Positions 52,511 through 61,208 of a stretch of 64,000 bases of DNA are shown here, piece after piece (the stretch's first letter is position 1; each line of letters begins with the position of its first letter). Below the pieces are notes generated by a model. The model saw only the letters and a list, made by a program, of their open reading frames with translations, did not search any database and was not told where the DNA came from. This stretch comes from Flavobacterium bizetiae (GTDB taxonomy: Bacteria > Bacteroidota > Bacteroidia > Flavobacteriales > Flavobacteriaceae). Location: positions 124,001 to 188,000 of the forward strand of contig NZ_CADCSU010000087.1 in the NCBI RefSeq assembly GCF_902804475.1, in the 5' to 3' direction. A program made the position numbers and the translations under genes.

Positions 52511-53500
52511 TTGAAATTGGAAAATATACCAAGTCCCATTATAATTCAAGATTTCATCACAGAAAGTGGTGCATCATACCCATTATTGCCATTAAGCTTT
52601 ACACTTTTTGGTTTGCCATTGCATAGCGCGCCTATAGTTTTGGTTAATCATGCTTTAACCGGAAACGCTCAGGTTACCGGAGAAAATGGCTGGTGGAATG
52701 ACTTAATTGGCGACGAAAAAACAATCGACACCAACAAATATACCATATTGGCATTCGACGTTCCTGGAAACGGGAATGATTCTTTTATCATCGAAAACTA
52801 TCAGGATTTTACAACAAGAGATATTGCCCGAATTTTTATTAAAGGTTTAGAGGCATTAAATATTGTCCAGGTACACACCATTATTGGTGGTTCTGTAGGT
52901 GGAGGAATTGCATGGGAAATTCTTGCATTAGAACCAAACATTACTCAAAACCTGATACCTATTGCAACCGACTGGAAATCGACAGACTGGATGATTGCAA
53001 ATTGCTACCTGCAAGAGCAAATCCTGAACAATTCTTCAAAACCTATAGAAGATGCCAGAATTCATGCTATGTTGTGTTATCGCTCTCCTGAATCATTCAA
53101 AGAAAAATTTCAAAGAACAATCAATAACGAACTTTCTATTTTTAATATAGAAAGCTGGTTGGCGCATCACGGCCAAAAACTACAAAAGAGATACCAATTG
53201 GCATCATATAAACTGATGAACCAATTGCTTAAAACCATAGATATTACCAGAAATAGTGAGGATTTCGAAACTTTATTGTCCAGAACAAATGCAGCGATTT
53301 ATATTATCGGAATCAATTCAGATTTGTTTTTTACACCAAAAGAAAATCGGGAAACTTATCAGGTATTAAAAAAGTTCAAAGACAATGTTTTTTACAGCGA
53401 AATAGATTCGGTTCACGGACATGACGCTTTTTTAATCGAGTACAAACAATTAGATCATTTACTTGCCGACATTTTTAAGGCAGAAACAATAGAAAAATAA
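52511..53500 (+). CDS. metX: Homoserine O-acetyltransferase-like alpha/beta hydrolase
   Basis: 329 residues. The nucleophile elbow is GGSVGGGIAWE (Ser), preceded by VNHALTGNAQVTGENGWWNDLIG, the oxyanion-hole motif of MetX, and followed by late Asp (GINSDLFFTPKEN) and His (SVHGHDAFLIEY) of the triad. It acetylates homoserine. There is no ATG in this part of the frame, so a TTG start at 52511 (or 52517) is needed, which would hold translation low. Its stop is one base before the ATG of the fused enzyme, and both lie behind the SAM-I riboswitch. It is somewhat short for MetX (~350-380). Confidence 0.92.
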   Translation: MKLENIPSPIIIQDFITESGASYPLLPLSFTLFGLPLHSAPIVLVNHALTGNAQVTGENGWWNDLIGDEKTIDTNKYTILAFDVPGNGNDSFIIENYQDFTTRDIARIFIKGLEALNIVQVHTIIGGSVGGGIAWEILALEPNITQNLIPIATDWKSTDWMIANCYLQEQILNNSSKPIEDARIHAMLCYRSPESFKEKFQRTINNELSIFNIESWLAHHGQKLQKRYQLASYKLMNQLLKTIDITRNSEDFETLLSRTNAAIYIIGINSDLFFTPKENRETYQVLKKFKDNVFYSEIDSVHGHDAFLIEYKQLDHLLADIFKAETIEK

Positions 53501-53501
53501 A

Positions 53502-55916
53502 ATGAAAATATTAAAATTTGGAGGTAAATCGTTATCAAACGGAGAAGGACTTAACAAAGTAGTTTCAATCATTTCTGATAAAGTAAATCAAGGAGAACAA
53601 ATTGCTGTTGTCGTTTCGGCTCGCGGAAATGCTACAGATGAATTAGAATATATTTTAAAACTTGCTGCAAAAAACGGGAATTACAAACCATTATTTGAGA
53701 ATTTTAAAACTTATCAAGTTTCAGATTATCCGCAGGTAGATTTATCTGAAGAATTTAATATTTTAGAAAAGCTTTTTGAAGGCGTTAGCTTAATTGGAGA
53801 TTACAGCAACAAAATCAAAGATCAGATTTTATCTAAAGGCGAATTGCTTTCGGCTAAATTATTAACGTCTATTTTAAAAGAAAAAGGCGTTCCTGCTAAT
53901 TTTGTCGATTCGAGAGATTTATTAAAAACCGATTCTAAATTTGGTGATGCACAACCATTAGAGCAACTTTCGAAGAAAAACGTTATCAATTATTTTAAAG
54001 AACATAATGGTTCAACCGTAAATATTGTGACCGGTTTTATTGGTTCAAATAACAATAACGACACCACAACTTTAGGAAGAAACGGAAGTAATTATACAGC
54101 ATCATTAATTGCTAATTACCTAAATGCTGAAGAATTACAAAACTTCACGCACGTTGACGGAATTTATACAGCAAATCCGGATCTGGTTGCCGATGCTAAA
54201 AAAATCGAATTTTTATCGTTTAATGAAGCAAATGAATTGGCCAATTTTGGTGCTACAATTTTGCACGCAAAAACCATAATTCCTCTATTAGAAAAAAATA
54301 TTCCACTACGTATTTTAAATACATTCAATCATGAAAACCGCGGAACTTTAATCACTTCAGATTCGGCAAAAGAAGGAATCAAAACACTTTCTGTTTTAGA
54401 AAATGTATCGTTAGTTAATCTTGAAGGACGCGGATTATTAGGGAAAGCCGGAGTCGATGCCCGAATTTTTAAAGTAATGGGCGATCACAATATTAGTGTA
54501 AGCATCATTTCGCAAGGTTCTTCAGAAAGAGGAATTGGGCTTGTTGTCGCGACAGAAAAAGCAACAACTGCAATGGTCGAATTAGAGAAAGAATTTGAGA
54601 ATGATTTTTATTCTAAAGATGTAAACCAAATAACGGTTACGGATAATGTTTCGGTAATTTCGATCATTGGTCAGGATTTAAGTACTTTTCATAAACCTTA
54701 CACCGCTTTAATTAAAAATAAAATAGTTCCAATACTGTTTAACAACACCGTTACGGGTAAAAACGTGAGTTTGGTGGTTAAAAAAGCAGAACTAAACAAA
54801 GCCTTAAACGTAATTCACGGAGAGATTTTTGGAGTTTCTAAGAAAATCAACATTGCGATTTTTGGTCACGGATTAGTAGGCGGAACTTTAATCAATCAAA
54901 TCCTGGAATCTGCAGCAGCAATCGAAAAACGTAAAGACATTAAACTGAATGTTTTTGCAATTGCGAATTCGAAGAAATTACTTTTAAATAAAAACGGAGT
55001 AACTGCTGACTGGAAAAATGATATTCAAAAAGACGGATTAGAGTATACTATAAACGATGTAATTGAGTATGCCAATCAGCATCATTTAGAAAACCTAATA
55101 GCGATCGATAATACGGCAAGTGCTGCTTTTGTAGAAAATTATATTACGCTTGCAGAAGGCAGCTTTGATTTGATTTCTTCGAATAAAGTAGCGAATACGT
55201 TAAGCTATGGTTTTTATAAAGAATTAAGAAAAGCTCTGGCCGAAAACCAAAAGAATTATTTGTACGAAACCAATGTTGGTGCAGGTTTACCATTAATTGA
55301 TACGATAAAATTATTGCACCTTTCTGGTGAAAATATCACAAAAATAAAAGGAGTTTTCTCAGGAACATTGAGTTATTTATTCAATAATTTCTCTGCAAAA
55401 GATGCTCCGTTTAGTCAGATTTTGCAAGAAGCAATCGATAACGGATATACAGAACCAGATCCGCGTGAAGATTTATGCGGAAATGACGTAGGAAGAAAAT
55501 TATTGATTCTGGCAAGAGAATTAGACCTTCAGAATGAATTTGAAGAAATCTCAATTCAAAATCTAATTCCGGAACATTTACGCGAAGGAAATGTTTCTGA
55601 TTTCCTGACAAAACTAAAAGAATTCGACCCAATTTATGATAAAATAAAAGCAGATCAAAAGCCAAATCACGTATTAAGATACATTGGTGAGTTGTCTGGA
55701 GATTTGCAAAATGATAAAGGGATTCTGGAAGTAAAATTAGTTTCAGTACCTTCTGATACTGCTTTAGGAGGATTAAAAGGATCTGATTCTTTCTTCGAAA
55801 TTTATACAGAATCTTACGGAGATCGCCCAATCGTAATTCAGGGAGCCGGTGCAGGTTCTGCAGTAACGGCAAGAGGGGTTTTTGGAGATATCTTGAGATT
55901 ATCTGATAAAGGGTAA
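53502..55916 (+). CDS. thrA: Bifunctional aspartokinase/homoserine dehydrogenase
   Basis: 804 residues. The kinase domain opens MKILKFGGKSLSNGEGLNKV; VVSARGNATDELE and TTLGRNGSNYTASLIA are kinase motifs. Two ACT domains span about 300-450 (LLGKAGVDARIFKVMGDHNIS). The dehydrogenase half has FGHGLVGGTLINQILE, SNKVANTLSYGFYKELR, GAGLPLIDT, GVFSGTLSYLFNNF, and NGYTEPDPREDLCGNDVGRK with all catalytic residues. It makes homoserine from aspartate, with aspartate-semialdehyde dehydrogenase. Control by a SAM-I riboswitch and position beside metX suggest it serves the methionine branch, like E. coli metL. Confidence 0.95.
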   Translation: MKILKFGGKSLSNGEGLNKVVSIISDKVNQGEQIAVVVSARGNATDELEYILKLAAKNGNYKPLFENFKTYQVSDYPQVDLSEEFNILEKLFEGVSLIGDYSNKIKDQILSKGELLSAKLLTSILKEKGVPANFVDSRDLLKTDSKFGDAQPLEQLSKKNVINYFKEHNGSTVNIVTGFIGSNNNNDTTTLGRNGSNYTASLIANYLNAEELQNFTHVDGIYTANPDLVADAKKIEFLSFNEANELANFGATILHAKTIIPLLEKNIPLRILNTFNHENRGTLITSDSAKEGIKTLSVLENVSLVNLEGRGLLGKAGVDARIFKVMGDHNISVSIISQGSSERGIGLVVATEKATTAMVELEKEFENDFYSKDVNQITVTDNVSVISIIGQDLSTFHKPYTALIKNKIVPILFNNTVTGKNVSLVVKKAELNKALNVIHGEIFGVSKKINIAIFGHGLVGGTLINQILESAAAIEKRKDIKLNVFAIANSKKLLLNKNGVTADWKNDIQKDGLEYTINDVIEYANQHHLENLIAIDNTASAAFVENYITLAEGSFDLISSNKVANTLSYGFYKELRKALAENQKNYLYETNVGAGLPLIDTIKLLHLSGENITKIKGVFSGTLSYLFNNFSAKDAPFSQILQEAIDNGYTEPDPREDLCGNDVGRKLLILARELDLQNEFEEISIQNLIPEHLREGNVSDFLTKLKEFDPIYDKIKADQKPNHVLRYIGELSGDLQNDKGILEVKLVSVPSDTALGGLKGSDSFFEIYTESYGDRPIVIQGAGAGSAVTARGVFGDILRLSDKG

Positions 55917-55970
55917 TTTGATTTTAGATTTTAGAGGGTAGATTTTAGATTTATTGTATTGAGTATAGTT

Positions 55971-56071
55971 TGTCATTTCGAGGAACGAGAAATCACACAC
56001 GAAACTCCACAACAAAAAGGCCCAATCTTTGTCGACAATCTAATGCGATTTCTCCTTACGTCGAAATGACA
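55971..56071. repeat. Dispersed inverted-repeat element
   Basis: TGTCATTTCGAGGAACGAGAAATC at the left and GATTTCTCCTTACGTCGAAATGACA at the right are imperfect inverted arms about 24 bases long. The middle includes CGAAACTCCACAACAAAAAG. By appearance it is a mobile or dispersed repeat of Flavobacterium genomes; it should not be read as the 5' part of the OsmC gene. Confidence 0.75.
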
Positions 56072-56119
56072 AGATTGCGAATAATAAAACAACAAACAAC
56101 AATAAAAAACAACACTAGA

Positions 56120-56545
56120 ATGAAAGTAACCTTAAACAGAGTAAACGACGCGTTTCATTTTAAACTTAAAAATGAACGTGGGCATGTAGTTGATGTTGAT
56201 AGCAGAGCCGAATTTGGCGGAAGCGATTTAGGTGCAAGTCCGATGGAATTAGTTTTGATGGGAGTTGCAGGATGCAGCGCTATTGATATGATTTCGATAT
56301 TAAAAAAACAACGTCAGGAAATAACAGCATTTAATGCTGAGGTAGAAGGAGAACGCGTAAAAGTTGGAGAAGCAACACCATTTAAAGTAATCAATGTGGT
56401 TTTTTACTTAGAAGGAGACATCAATCCTGAAAAAGCAAAAAAAGCGGCACAGCTTTCTTTCGAGAAATACTGCTCCGTTTCTAAAACGGTTGAACCAACA
56501 GCTACGATCAATTACAAAGTTGTATTGAACAACGAAGCATTATAA
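56120..56545 (+). CDS. OsmC family protein
   Basis: Starting at ATG 56120 gives 141 residues, normal for OsmC. The frame is open further upstream, but that part is the repeat element at 55971-56071. The sequence VDSRAEFGGSDLGASPMELVLMGVAGCSAIDMISILKKQ carries the first active-site Cys (AGCS); FEKYCSVSKTVEPTATI carries the second. In the family these reduce organic peroxides or act in sulfur metabolism. It lies between the methionine enzymes thrA and metZ, which hints at a role in thiol or sulfur handling in this cluster. Confidence 0.88.
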   Translation: MKVTLNRVNDAFHFKLKNERGHVVDVDSRAEFGGSDLGASPMELVLMGVAGCSAIDMISILKKQRQEITAFNAEVEGERVKVGEATPFKVINVVFYLEGDINPEKAKKAAQLSFEKYCSVSKTVEPTATINYKVVLNNEAL

Positions 56546-56681
56546 AATTAGAAAATGAGTCAATTTGAGAATTAGAAAATTTTTAGATTGGCTACAAAGA
56601 TTCACTTGTTTAAGTTTAAGATGAAGATTTTGCTCGTCGAGTAACCTGAAACTTTAGACCTGAAACAAAAAAACAAAAAAA

Positions 56682-57854
56682 ATGAACGAACAAGAATTTG
56701 GCTTTGAAACTCTAGCCATACGTACACATTTAGAAAAAACACAATTTCAGGAACATTCAACACCTTTGTTTTTATCTTCAAGTTTTGTATTTGAAGACGC
56801 AGAGGACATGAGAGCTTCTTTTACAGAAGAAAAAGTCCGCAATATTTATTCTCGTTTTAGCAATCCAAATACAACAGAATTTGTTGACAAAGTTTGTGCG
56901 ATGGAAGGTGCCGAAGCCGGTTATGCTTTTGCAACCGGAATGGCTGCAATATATTCTACGTTTGCCGCATTGTTAGAATCAGGAGATCATATTGTTTCTG
57001 CAGGAAGTGTTTTTGGATCAACTCACGCGTTGTTCATGACTTATTTTCCAAAATGGAAAATCGAAACTTCTTATTTTGATATCAATAAACCCGAAACAAT
57101 AGAAAGTTTTATTAAACCAAATACTAAGATTCTATATGCTGAAACACCTACAAATCCTGGTGTTGATGTAATTGATTTAGAATTATTAGGCGCAATTGCA
57201 AAAAAGCACAATTTGATTTTAATAATCGATAACTGTTTCGCTACACCATATATTCAGCAGCCTATTAAATACGGTGCGCATTTAGTAATTCATTCTGCAA
57301 CAAAATTAATAGACGGTCAGGGTCGTGTTTTAGGAGGAGTTGTAGTAGGAGAAGGAGAATTAATTCGTCAGATTTACCTGTTTTCAAGAAATACAGGACC
57401 GGCAATGTCGCCATTTAATGCGTGGGTTTTATCGAAAAGTTTAGAAACTTTGGCAGTTCGTGTTGATAAACATTGCGAAAATGCTTTAAAAGTAGCTGAA
57501 TTTTTAGAAAGCCATCCAAATGTAAAAACCGTAAAGTATCCATTTTTGAAATCTCATCCAAAATATGAAATTGCCAAAAAACAAATGCTTTTAGGGGGTA
57601 ATATTATTGCAATAGAAATTGAAGGTGGTCTTGAAGCAGGAAGAAAATTCCTGGACAAGATTAAATTATGTTCTCTTTCGGCAAATATTGGCGATGTAAA
57701 AACAATTGTAACACATCCGGCTTCTACGACGCACAGTAAATTGTCTGAAGAAGATCAATTAGCAGTAGGAATTACTCAAGGTTTGGTACGTGTTTCTGTA
57801 GGTTTAGAAACAGTAGCAGATGTTATTGCTGATTTAAAGCAAGCGCTGGATTAA
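56682..57854 (+). CDS. metZ: Homocysteine-forming PLP sulfhydrylase (MetZ-like)
   Basis: 390 residues of the Cys/Met PLP family. FGFETLAIRTHLEKTQFQEHSTPLFLSSSFVFEDAEDM and IYSRFSNPNTTEFVDKVCAMEGAEAGYAFATGMAAIYS are MetZ-like; the PLP lysine is in LVIHSATKLIDGQGRVLGGV. The C-terminus is LSANIGDVKTIVTHPASTTHSKLSEEDQLAVGITQGLVRVSVGLE. It probably forms homocysteine from acylhomoserine and sulfide. It is the second such enzyme in the window, of a different subfamily from metY, so the cell has two direct-sulfhydrylation routes. Cystathionine gamma-synthase activity cannot be excluded. Confidence 0.9.
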   Translation: MNEQEFGFETLAIRTHLEKTQFQEHSTPLFLSSSFVFEDAEDMRASFTEEKVRNIYSRFSNPNTTEFVDKVCAMEGAEAGYAFATGMAAIYSTFAALLESGDHIVSAGSVFGSTHALFMTYFPKWKIETSYFDINKPETIESFIKPNTKILYAETPTNPGVDVIDLELLGAIAKKHNLILIIDNCFATPYIQQPIKYGAHLVIHSATKLIDGQGRVLGGVVVGEGELIRQIYLFSRNTGPAMSPFNAWVLSKSLETLAVRVDKHCENALKVAEFLESHPNVKTVKYPFLKSHPKYEIAKKQMLLGGNIIAIEIEGGLEAGRKFLDKIKLCSLSANIGDVKTIVTHPASTTHSKLSEEDQLAVGITQGLVRVSVGLETVADVIADLKQALD

Positions 57855-58011
57855 ATAATTTTAGATTTTAGATTAAAATAAGAATGACGATTTTTGACTG
57901 TAATTTTTTTACTGTTAAAAATCGTTTTTTATTTTATATTTGTTACGTTAAAAGTATATTTTTGACAGTAACGAAATTAAAATAATAATAAATTTTAAAC
58001 TTGACCCGCAC

Positions 58012-58516
58012 ATGAGTAATTCTACTTACGTTTTAGATGATAAATTATTAGCTTCTACTGGAACACGTTTCTTAAATTACGTTTTAGATCTTGTTTTCTT
58101 TTTAATCACCTTGATGGCATTTGGTATCCTGATTGGTATCTTATCAAGCTTATTTGGTTTAACTTCGGTTGTTCAATCCTTACAAGAGTTAGGTGATTTA
58201 GGATGGAACATTATTGTGATAATCTTTTCGATAATTTATTACACAGTAATGGAAGGATTATTTGGAAGATCGATTGCGAAATTTATTACAGGAACTGTCG
58301 TTGTCGATGAAAATGGAGAAAGGCCTAGTTTTGGAACTATTTTTAAAAAGAAGTTTGTGTCGTTTAATTCCTTTTGATGCATTTAGTTTTTTAGGGAATT
58401 CAAGAGGATGGCATGATTCAATTTCAGATACCTTTGTTGTAAGTAAAAAAGCATTAGAAAAAGAAGTGAAATCATTTCATGAATTCAATTTAATTGGTGT
58501 TCAAGAAGCAGATTAA
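58012..58516 (+). pseudogene. RDD family membrane protein, frameshifted
   Basis: Frame 1 encodes an RDD start: MSNSTYVLDDKLLASTGTRF, a helix near VLDLVFFLITLMAFGILIGIL, a second near WNIIVIIFSIIYYTVMEGLF, then GRSIAKFITGTVVVDENGER, and stops at 58377 after a nonsense tail (FVSFNSF). Frame 2 restores the family C-terminus: RSLCRLIPFDAFSFLGNSRG WHDSISDTFVV. The break is at A58345-A58349, a run of five A; one A fewer would rejoin the frames exactly. It is a real one-base insertion, a sequencing error, or programmed slippage on a short A run. It lies next to the Rrf2 gene. Confidence 0.85.
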
Positions 58517-58524
58517 TTAAACTA

Positions 58525-58537
58525 TACTAATTTAGTA
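58525..58537. promoter_or_regulatory. 13-base palindrome upstream of the Rrf2 gene
   Basis: TACTAATTTAGTA is a perfect palindrome about 127 bases before the GTG start. Its first part (TATACTAATTT) is identical to the start of the site at 44857-44867. It may be an autoregulation site. Confidence 0.4.
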
Positions 58538-58663
58538 GAACTTACTTTTTCATTGTGTTATTTTTCTCATTCAAAAAGCTTATTTTTGTTGCAGAAAAAT
58601 ATGAAGTTTGTAATTTTAGGAATAAATCTAAAATTTACATTCTACAATCTAAAATATATATAA

Positions 58664-59074
58664 GTGCTTTCAAAGAAAACAAAATACGGAATTAAGGCTT
58701 TAACTTATTTAGCTAGACGTGAAAATAATGAACCTGTACAAATTGCCGAAATTGCTAAAAGTGAACATATTTCGATAAAATTCCTGGAAAGTATTTTGTT
58801 ATTACTTAGAAATTCTGGTTTCCTTGGCGCTAAAAAAGGAAAAGGCGGAGGTTATTATCTGATAAAAGATCCAAAAGATATCAGTATGGCCAAAGTATAC
58901 CGAATCCTTGAAGGTCCAATTGCATTACTGCCTTGTGCGAGTCATAATTTTTATGAAAGATGCGACGATTGTGATGACGAAACTACTTGTGCAGCAAGAC
59001 GTTTAATGATGGAAGTTAGAGATAATACACTTAAAATATTAGAAAGTAATTCCCTGGCAGATATTGCATTTTAA
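58664..59074 (+). CDS. Rrf2 family transcriptional regulator
   Basis: 136 residues beginning at GTG 58664, the usual Rrf2 start (LSKKTKYGIKALTYLARR). The winged helix follows (IAEIAKSEHISIKFLESILLLLRNSGFL, AKKGKGGGYYLIKDP). Four Cys (residues 91, 100, 103 and 109) suggest a metal cluster or redox sensor. CymR and other members control cysteine and sulfur genes, and here the gene stands between methionine and sulfate assimilation genes, so it is the best candidate regulator of the cluster. A role for an iron-sulfur cluster is inferred only. Confidence 0.92.
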   Translation: MLSKKTKYGIKALTYLARRENNEPVQIAEIAKSEHISIKFLESILLLLRNSGFLGAKKGKGGGYYLIKDPKDISMAKVYRILEGPIALLPCASHNFYERCDDCDDETTCAARRLMMEVRDNTLKILESNSLADIAF

Positions 59075-59087
59075 GAGAAAATTTTAA

Positions 59088-59163
59088 ACCATATAAGTTA
59101 TATAAGTTCATTTTAGACTTTGCCGCATAGCTTAATTAAATGAACTTATATCACTTATATGGT
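59088..59163. repeat. Long palindromic repeat, copy 2
   Basis: Arms 59088-59113 and 59138-59163 match the arms of copy 1 at 50120 with one mismatch. The spacer of 24 bases differs. It lies between convergent genes and could act as a bidirectional terminator. Confidence 0.85.
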
Positions 59164-59177
59164 GAAAGAAAACTGTT

Positions 59178-59960
59178 TTAAAAAATCAGTTTGTATCCTG
59201 CCAGAAAAAGCATTACAGCGATAGCATTTCTAAGTAATGTGTCAGGAATTTTTCCGCTTAACATACTTCCAATAAAAATTCCGGGAAGCGATCCTAATAA
59301 TAGCTGGCCTAGTAAAACTAAGTCAAGATTTCCCATTGAGGCATGACCAATTCCGGCAACAAGCGTTAACGGAACGGCGTGAGCAATCTCAGTTCCTACC
59401 AAGCGAGGTGTTGGCAAAAGCGGATATAGAAAGAATAAAGTTACCGTGCCTAAGGCTCCGGCACCAATAGAAGTTAAAGTTACAGTCGCTCCAAGTAAAA
59501 CCCCAATCCCAATAGTCAGCATGTTTTGAGTATGACTTTCGCTGTGAAATTTATCTCCGGCGTGTTTTTGAGAATATCTTAAAAGCTTCTTTTTGAATAA
59601 AATCGCAATTGAAGTAAAAAGCAATGCCCAGCCTAAGCTGTATTTTATAACCGAATTTATAGTCGAAATATCGGTTTTGATGCTGTTTAATATCCATAAA
59701 GTCAATAAGGCTGCAGGAACACTTCCTAAAGTAAGCCATCCTGTTATCTTCCAGTTGATATTTCCTTTTTTATGATGCACAAATACACCTCCCATTTTGG
59801 TAAATGCAGCATACAATAAATCGGTTCCAACTGCTGTCGTTGGTGGAATTCCAAAATACAATAAAATCGGAGTCATTAAGGAGCCTCCACCCACCCCTGT
59901 TAATCCTACTACAAACCCTACTAATAAACCGGCAATTACAAGACCTATTTGAAAATCCAT
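59178..59960 (-). CDS. Sulfite exporter TauE/SafE family permease (first)
   Basis: 260 residues with eight hydrophobic helices. The two TauE repeats begin GLLVGFVVGLTGVGGGSLMTPILLYFGIPPTTAVGTDLLYA and IGVLLGATVTLTSIGAGALGTVTLFFLYPLLPTPRLVGTEIAHAVPL. Family members move sulfite, sulfonates or other sulfur anions. It lies on the opposite strand from the second TauE gene, about 310 bases away, and a site-E operator candidate stands upstream of it. Substrate direction is not decided by sequence. Confidence 0.9.
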   Translation of the reverse strand: MDFQIGLVIAGLLVGFVVGLTGVGGGSLMTPILLYFGIPPTTAVGTDLLYAAFTKMGGVFVHHKKGNINWKITGWLTLGSVPAALLTLWILNSIKTDISTINSVIKYSLGWALLFTSIAILFKKKLLRYSQKHAGDKFHSESHTQNMLTIGIGVLLGATVTLTSIGAGALGTVTLFFLYPLLPTPRLVGTEIAHAVPLTLVAGIGHASMGNLDLVLLGQLLLGSLPGIFIGSMLSGKIPDTLLRNAIAVMLFLAGYKLIF

Positions 59961-59996
59961 GAAAAAATATTTGCCGTAAAAATAAGAACAATTTTA

Positions 59997-60020
59997 TAAT
60001 AATCCGATAGATGTGGTAGA
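59997..60020. promoter_or_regulatory. Candidate sulfur-regulon operator, site E
   Basis: TAATAATCCGATAGATGTGGTAGA shares CCGATAG and GTnnTAGA spacing with site A at 60219-60247. It is about 37 bases upstream of the start of the minus-strand TauE gene. Confidence 0.4.
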
Positions 60021-60182
60021 CTTTAAAATACTATATTTGCAAACGAATATCTTTGATAGTTTATTTGGTTGTAATACAGGGCTATACGATTTTTAACTTA
60101 ACAAGCCAATTTGTTATATTATTTTAAGTTGCCCGATTCTTAATCAAAAGAGAATTAGAGTTGTAAAAAAATTAAATAATGT

Positions 60183-60213
60183 TTTGATATTTAGAAATAA
60201 GTACTAATTTTGC
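60183..60213 (+). promoter_or_regulatory. Promoter of TauE-cysH-cysD-cysN unit
   Basis: TTTG at 60183-60186, 18-base spacer, TAATTTTGC at 60205-60213. The start of transcription would fall at or just before the inverted repeat at 60219. Confidence 0.6.
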
Positions 60214-60218
60214 ATAGT

Positions 60219-60247
60219 AATCTATTAACCCGATAGGGTAATAGATT
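60219..60247. promoter_or_regulatory. Inverted repeat at the start of transcription, site A
   Basis: AATCTATTA and TAATAGATT frame CCC-GATA-GGG, so 12 pairs with one bulged A form a hairpin with a GATA loop. As DNA it is a palindromic operator just downstream of the -7 element; as RNA it would be a 5'-terminal stem-loop. Its right part matches site B (GATAGGGTAATAG identical over 13 bases). Confidence 0.6.
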
Positions 60248-60274
60248 TAGCAGCTCAAAACCAAGCCACTGAGT

Positions 60275-61177
60275 ATGGAAAAAGAATTAAAAATTGCTAA
60301 TTATGATGTTAGATCTGATGCATCGATAAAAGAAAAGTTGTGGGTTGTGATTCCCGTGGTTTTGTTAATAGGTTTGTTATCCACGTTGATATACAAGCAT
60401 CATGCTGAATTTTCGATAGAAGGATTAGTTTCCGGATTTGATTCAGATTTTTTAATGTTTTTTGCTATTGGAGCTTTTGCTCAGTTAGTAGATGGGACAT
60501 TAGGAATGGGGTACGGAGCAACTTCGACTTCATTTTTACTGGCTTACGGAGTTCCGCCGGTAATTAGCAGTACAGGAGTTCACGTTGCAGAAATGTTTAC
60601 TACCGGAGCGTCGGCAATTTCGCATCATAAATTCGGAAATATTAATAAAAAGCTGGTAAAGCATTTATTAATTCCGGGAGTTTTAGGTTCTGTTATAGGA
60701 GCTTATTTATTGTCTGATGTAATTAGCGGAGATGTTATAAAACCATTTATAGCGGTTTACATGATTCTCTTAGCGGTTATTATCATCAGAAAAGCATTAG
60801 CTAAAACCATCGTTAAAAAGAAAACAAAAAAGCTTGGCTATTTAGCGACTTTTGGAGGTTTTATGGATGCTGTTGGCGGAGGGGGCTGGGGCCCAATCGT
60901 AACGTCGACATTATTAGGACGAGGCAGAAATCCAAGATATACAATTGGTTCTGTAAATGCAGCTGAATTTGCGATTTCGTTTGCAAGCGGAATTACTTTC
61001 ATGCTTTTTGGAGGAATTCACGGCTGGCAGGTTATTATAGGTTTAATTTTAGGAGGAGTAATTGCAGCACCATTAGGAGCTTATTTGGTAAATAAAATCA
61101 AAAGAAAACCAATGATGGTTGCAGTTGGAATTTTAATTATATTATTGAGTTTAAAAACATTATCTAAATTATTGTAA
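60275..61177 (+). CDS. Sulfite exporter TauE/SafE family permease (second)
   Basis: 300 residues, about eight helices. MFFAIGAFAQLVDGTLGMGYGATSTSFLLAYGVPPVISSTGVHVAEMFTTG and GGFMDAVGGGGWGPIVTSTLLGRGRNPRYTIGSVNAAEFAIS are the two repeat motifs of this subgroup. It starts the unit with cysH 31 bases downstream, so it likely moves sulfate or a related anion into assimilation. It has an N-terminal helix not found in the first TauE protein, which is a distant relative and not a duplicate. Confidence 0.92.
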   Translation: MEKELKIANYDVRSDASIKEKLWVVIPVVLLIGLLSTLIYKHHAEFSIEGLVSGFDSDFLMFFAIGAFAQLVDGTLGMGYGATSTSFLLAYGVPPVISSTGVHVAEMFTTGASAISHHKFGNINKKLVKHLLIPGVLGSVIGAYLLSDVISGDVIKPFIAVYMILLAVIIIRKALAKTIVKKKTKKLGYLATFGGFMDAVGGGGWGPIVTSTLLGRGRNPRYTIGSVNAAEFAISFASGITFMLFGGIHGWQVIIGLILGGVIAAPLGAYLVNKIKRKPMMVAVGILIILLSLKTLSKLL

Positions 61178-61208
61178 TAAGTTTTTTAGAAAGGGAAAGA
61201 AAGAGATT

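Larger units (their letters stand above)
59961..60274. other. Divergent regulatory region of the two TauE genes
   Basis: This 314-base gap holds no gene. It contains the operator-like site E (59997-60020) facing the minus-strand gene and a promoter plus hairpin/operator (60183-60247) facing the plus-strand sulfate-assimilation unit. Confidence 0.5.

Noticed and set aside
55411-55872. 153-codon minus-strand frame inside thrA
   Set aside because: It is the antisense shadow of a strongly conserved homoserine dehydrogenase domain.
55970-56119. N-terminal extension of the OsmC frame
   Set aside because: The extension encodes a dispersed inverted repeat; the OsmC family starts at the ATG at 56120.
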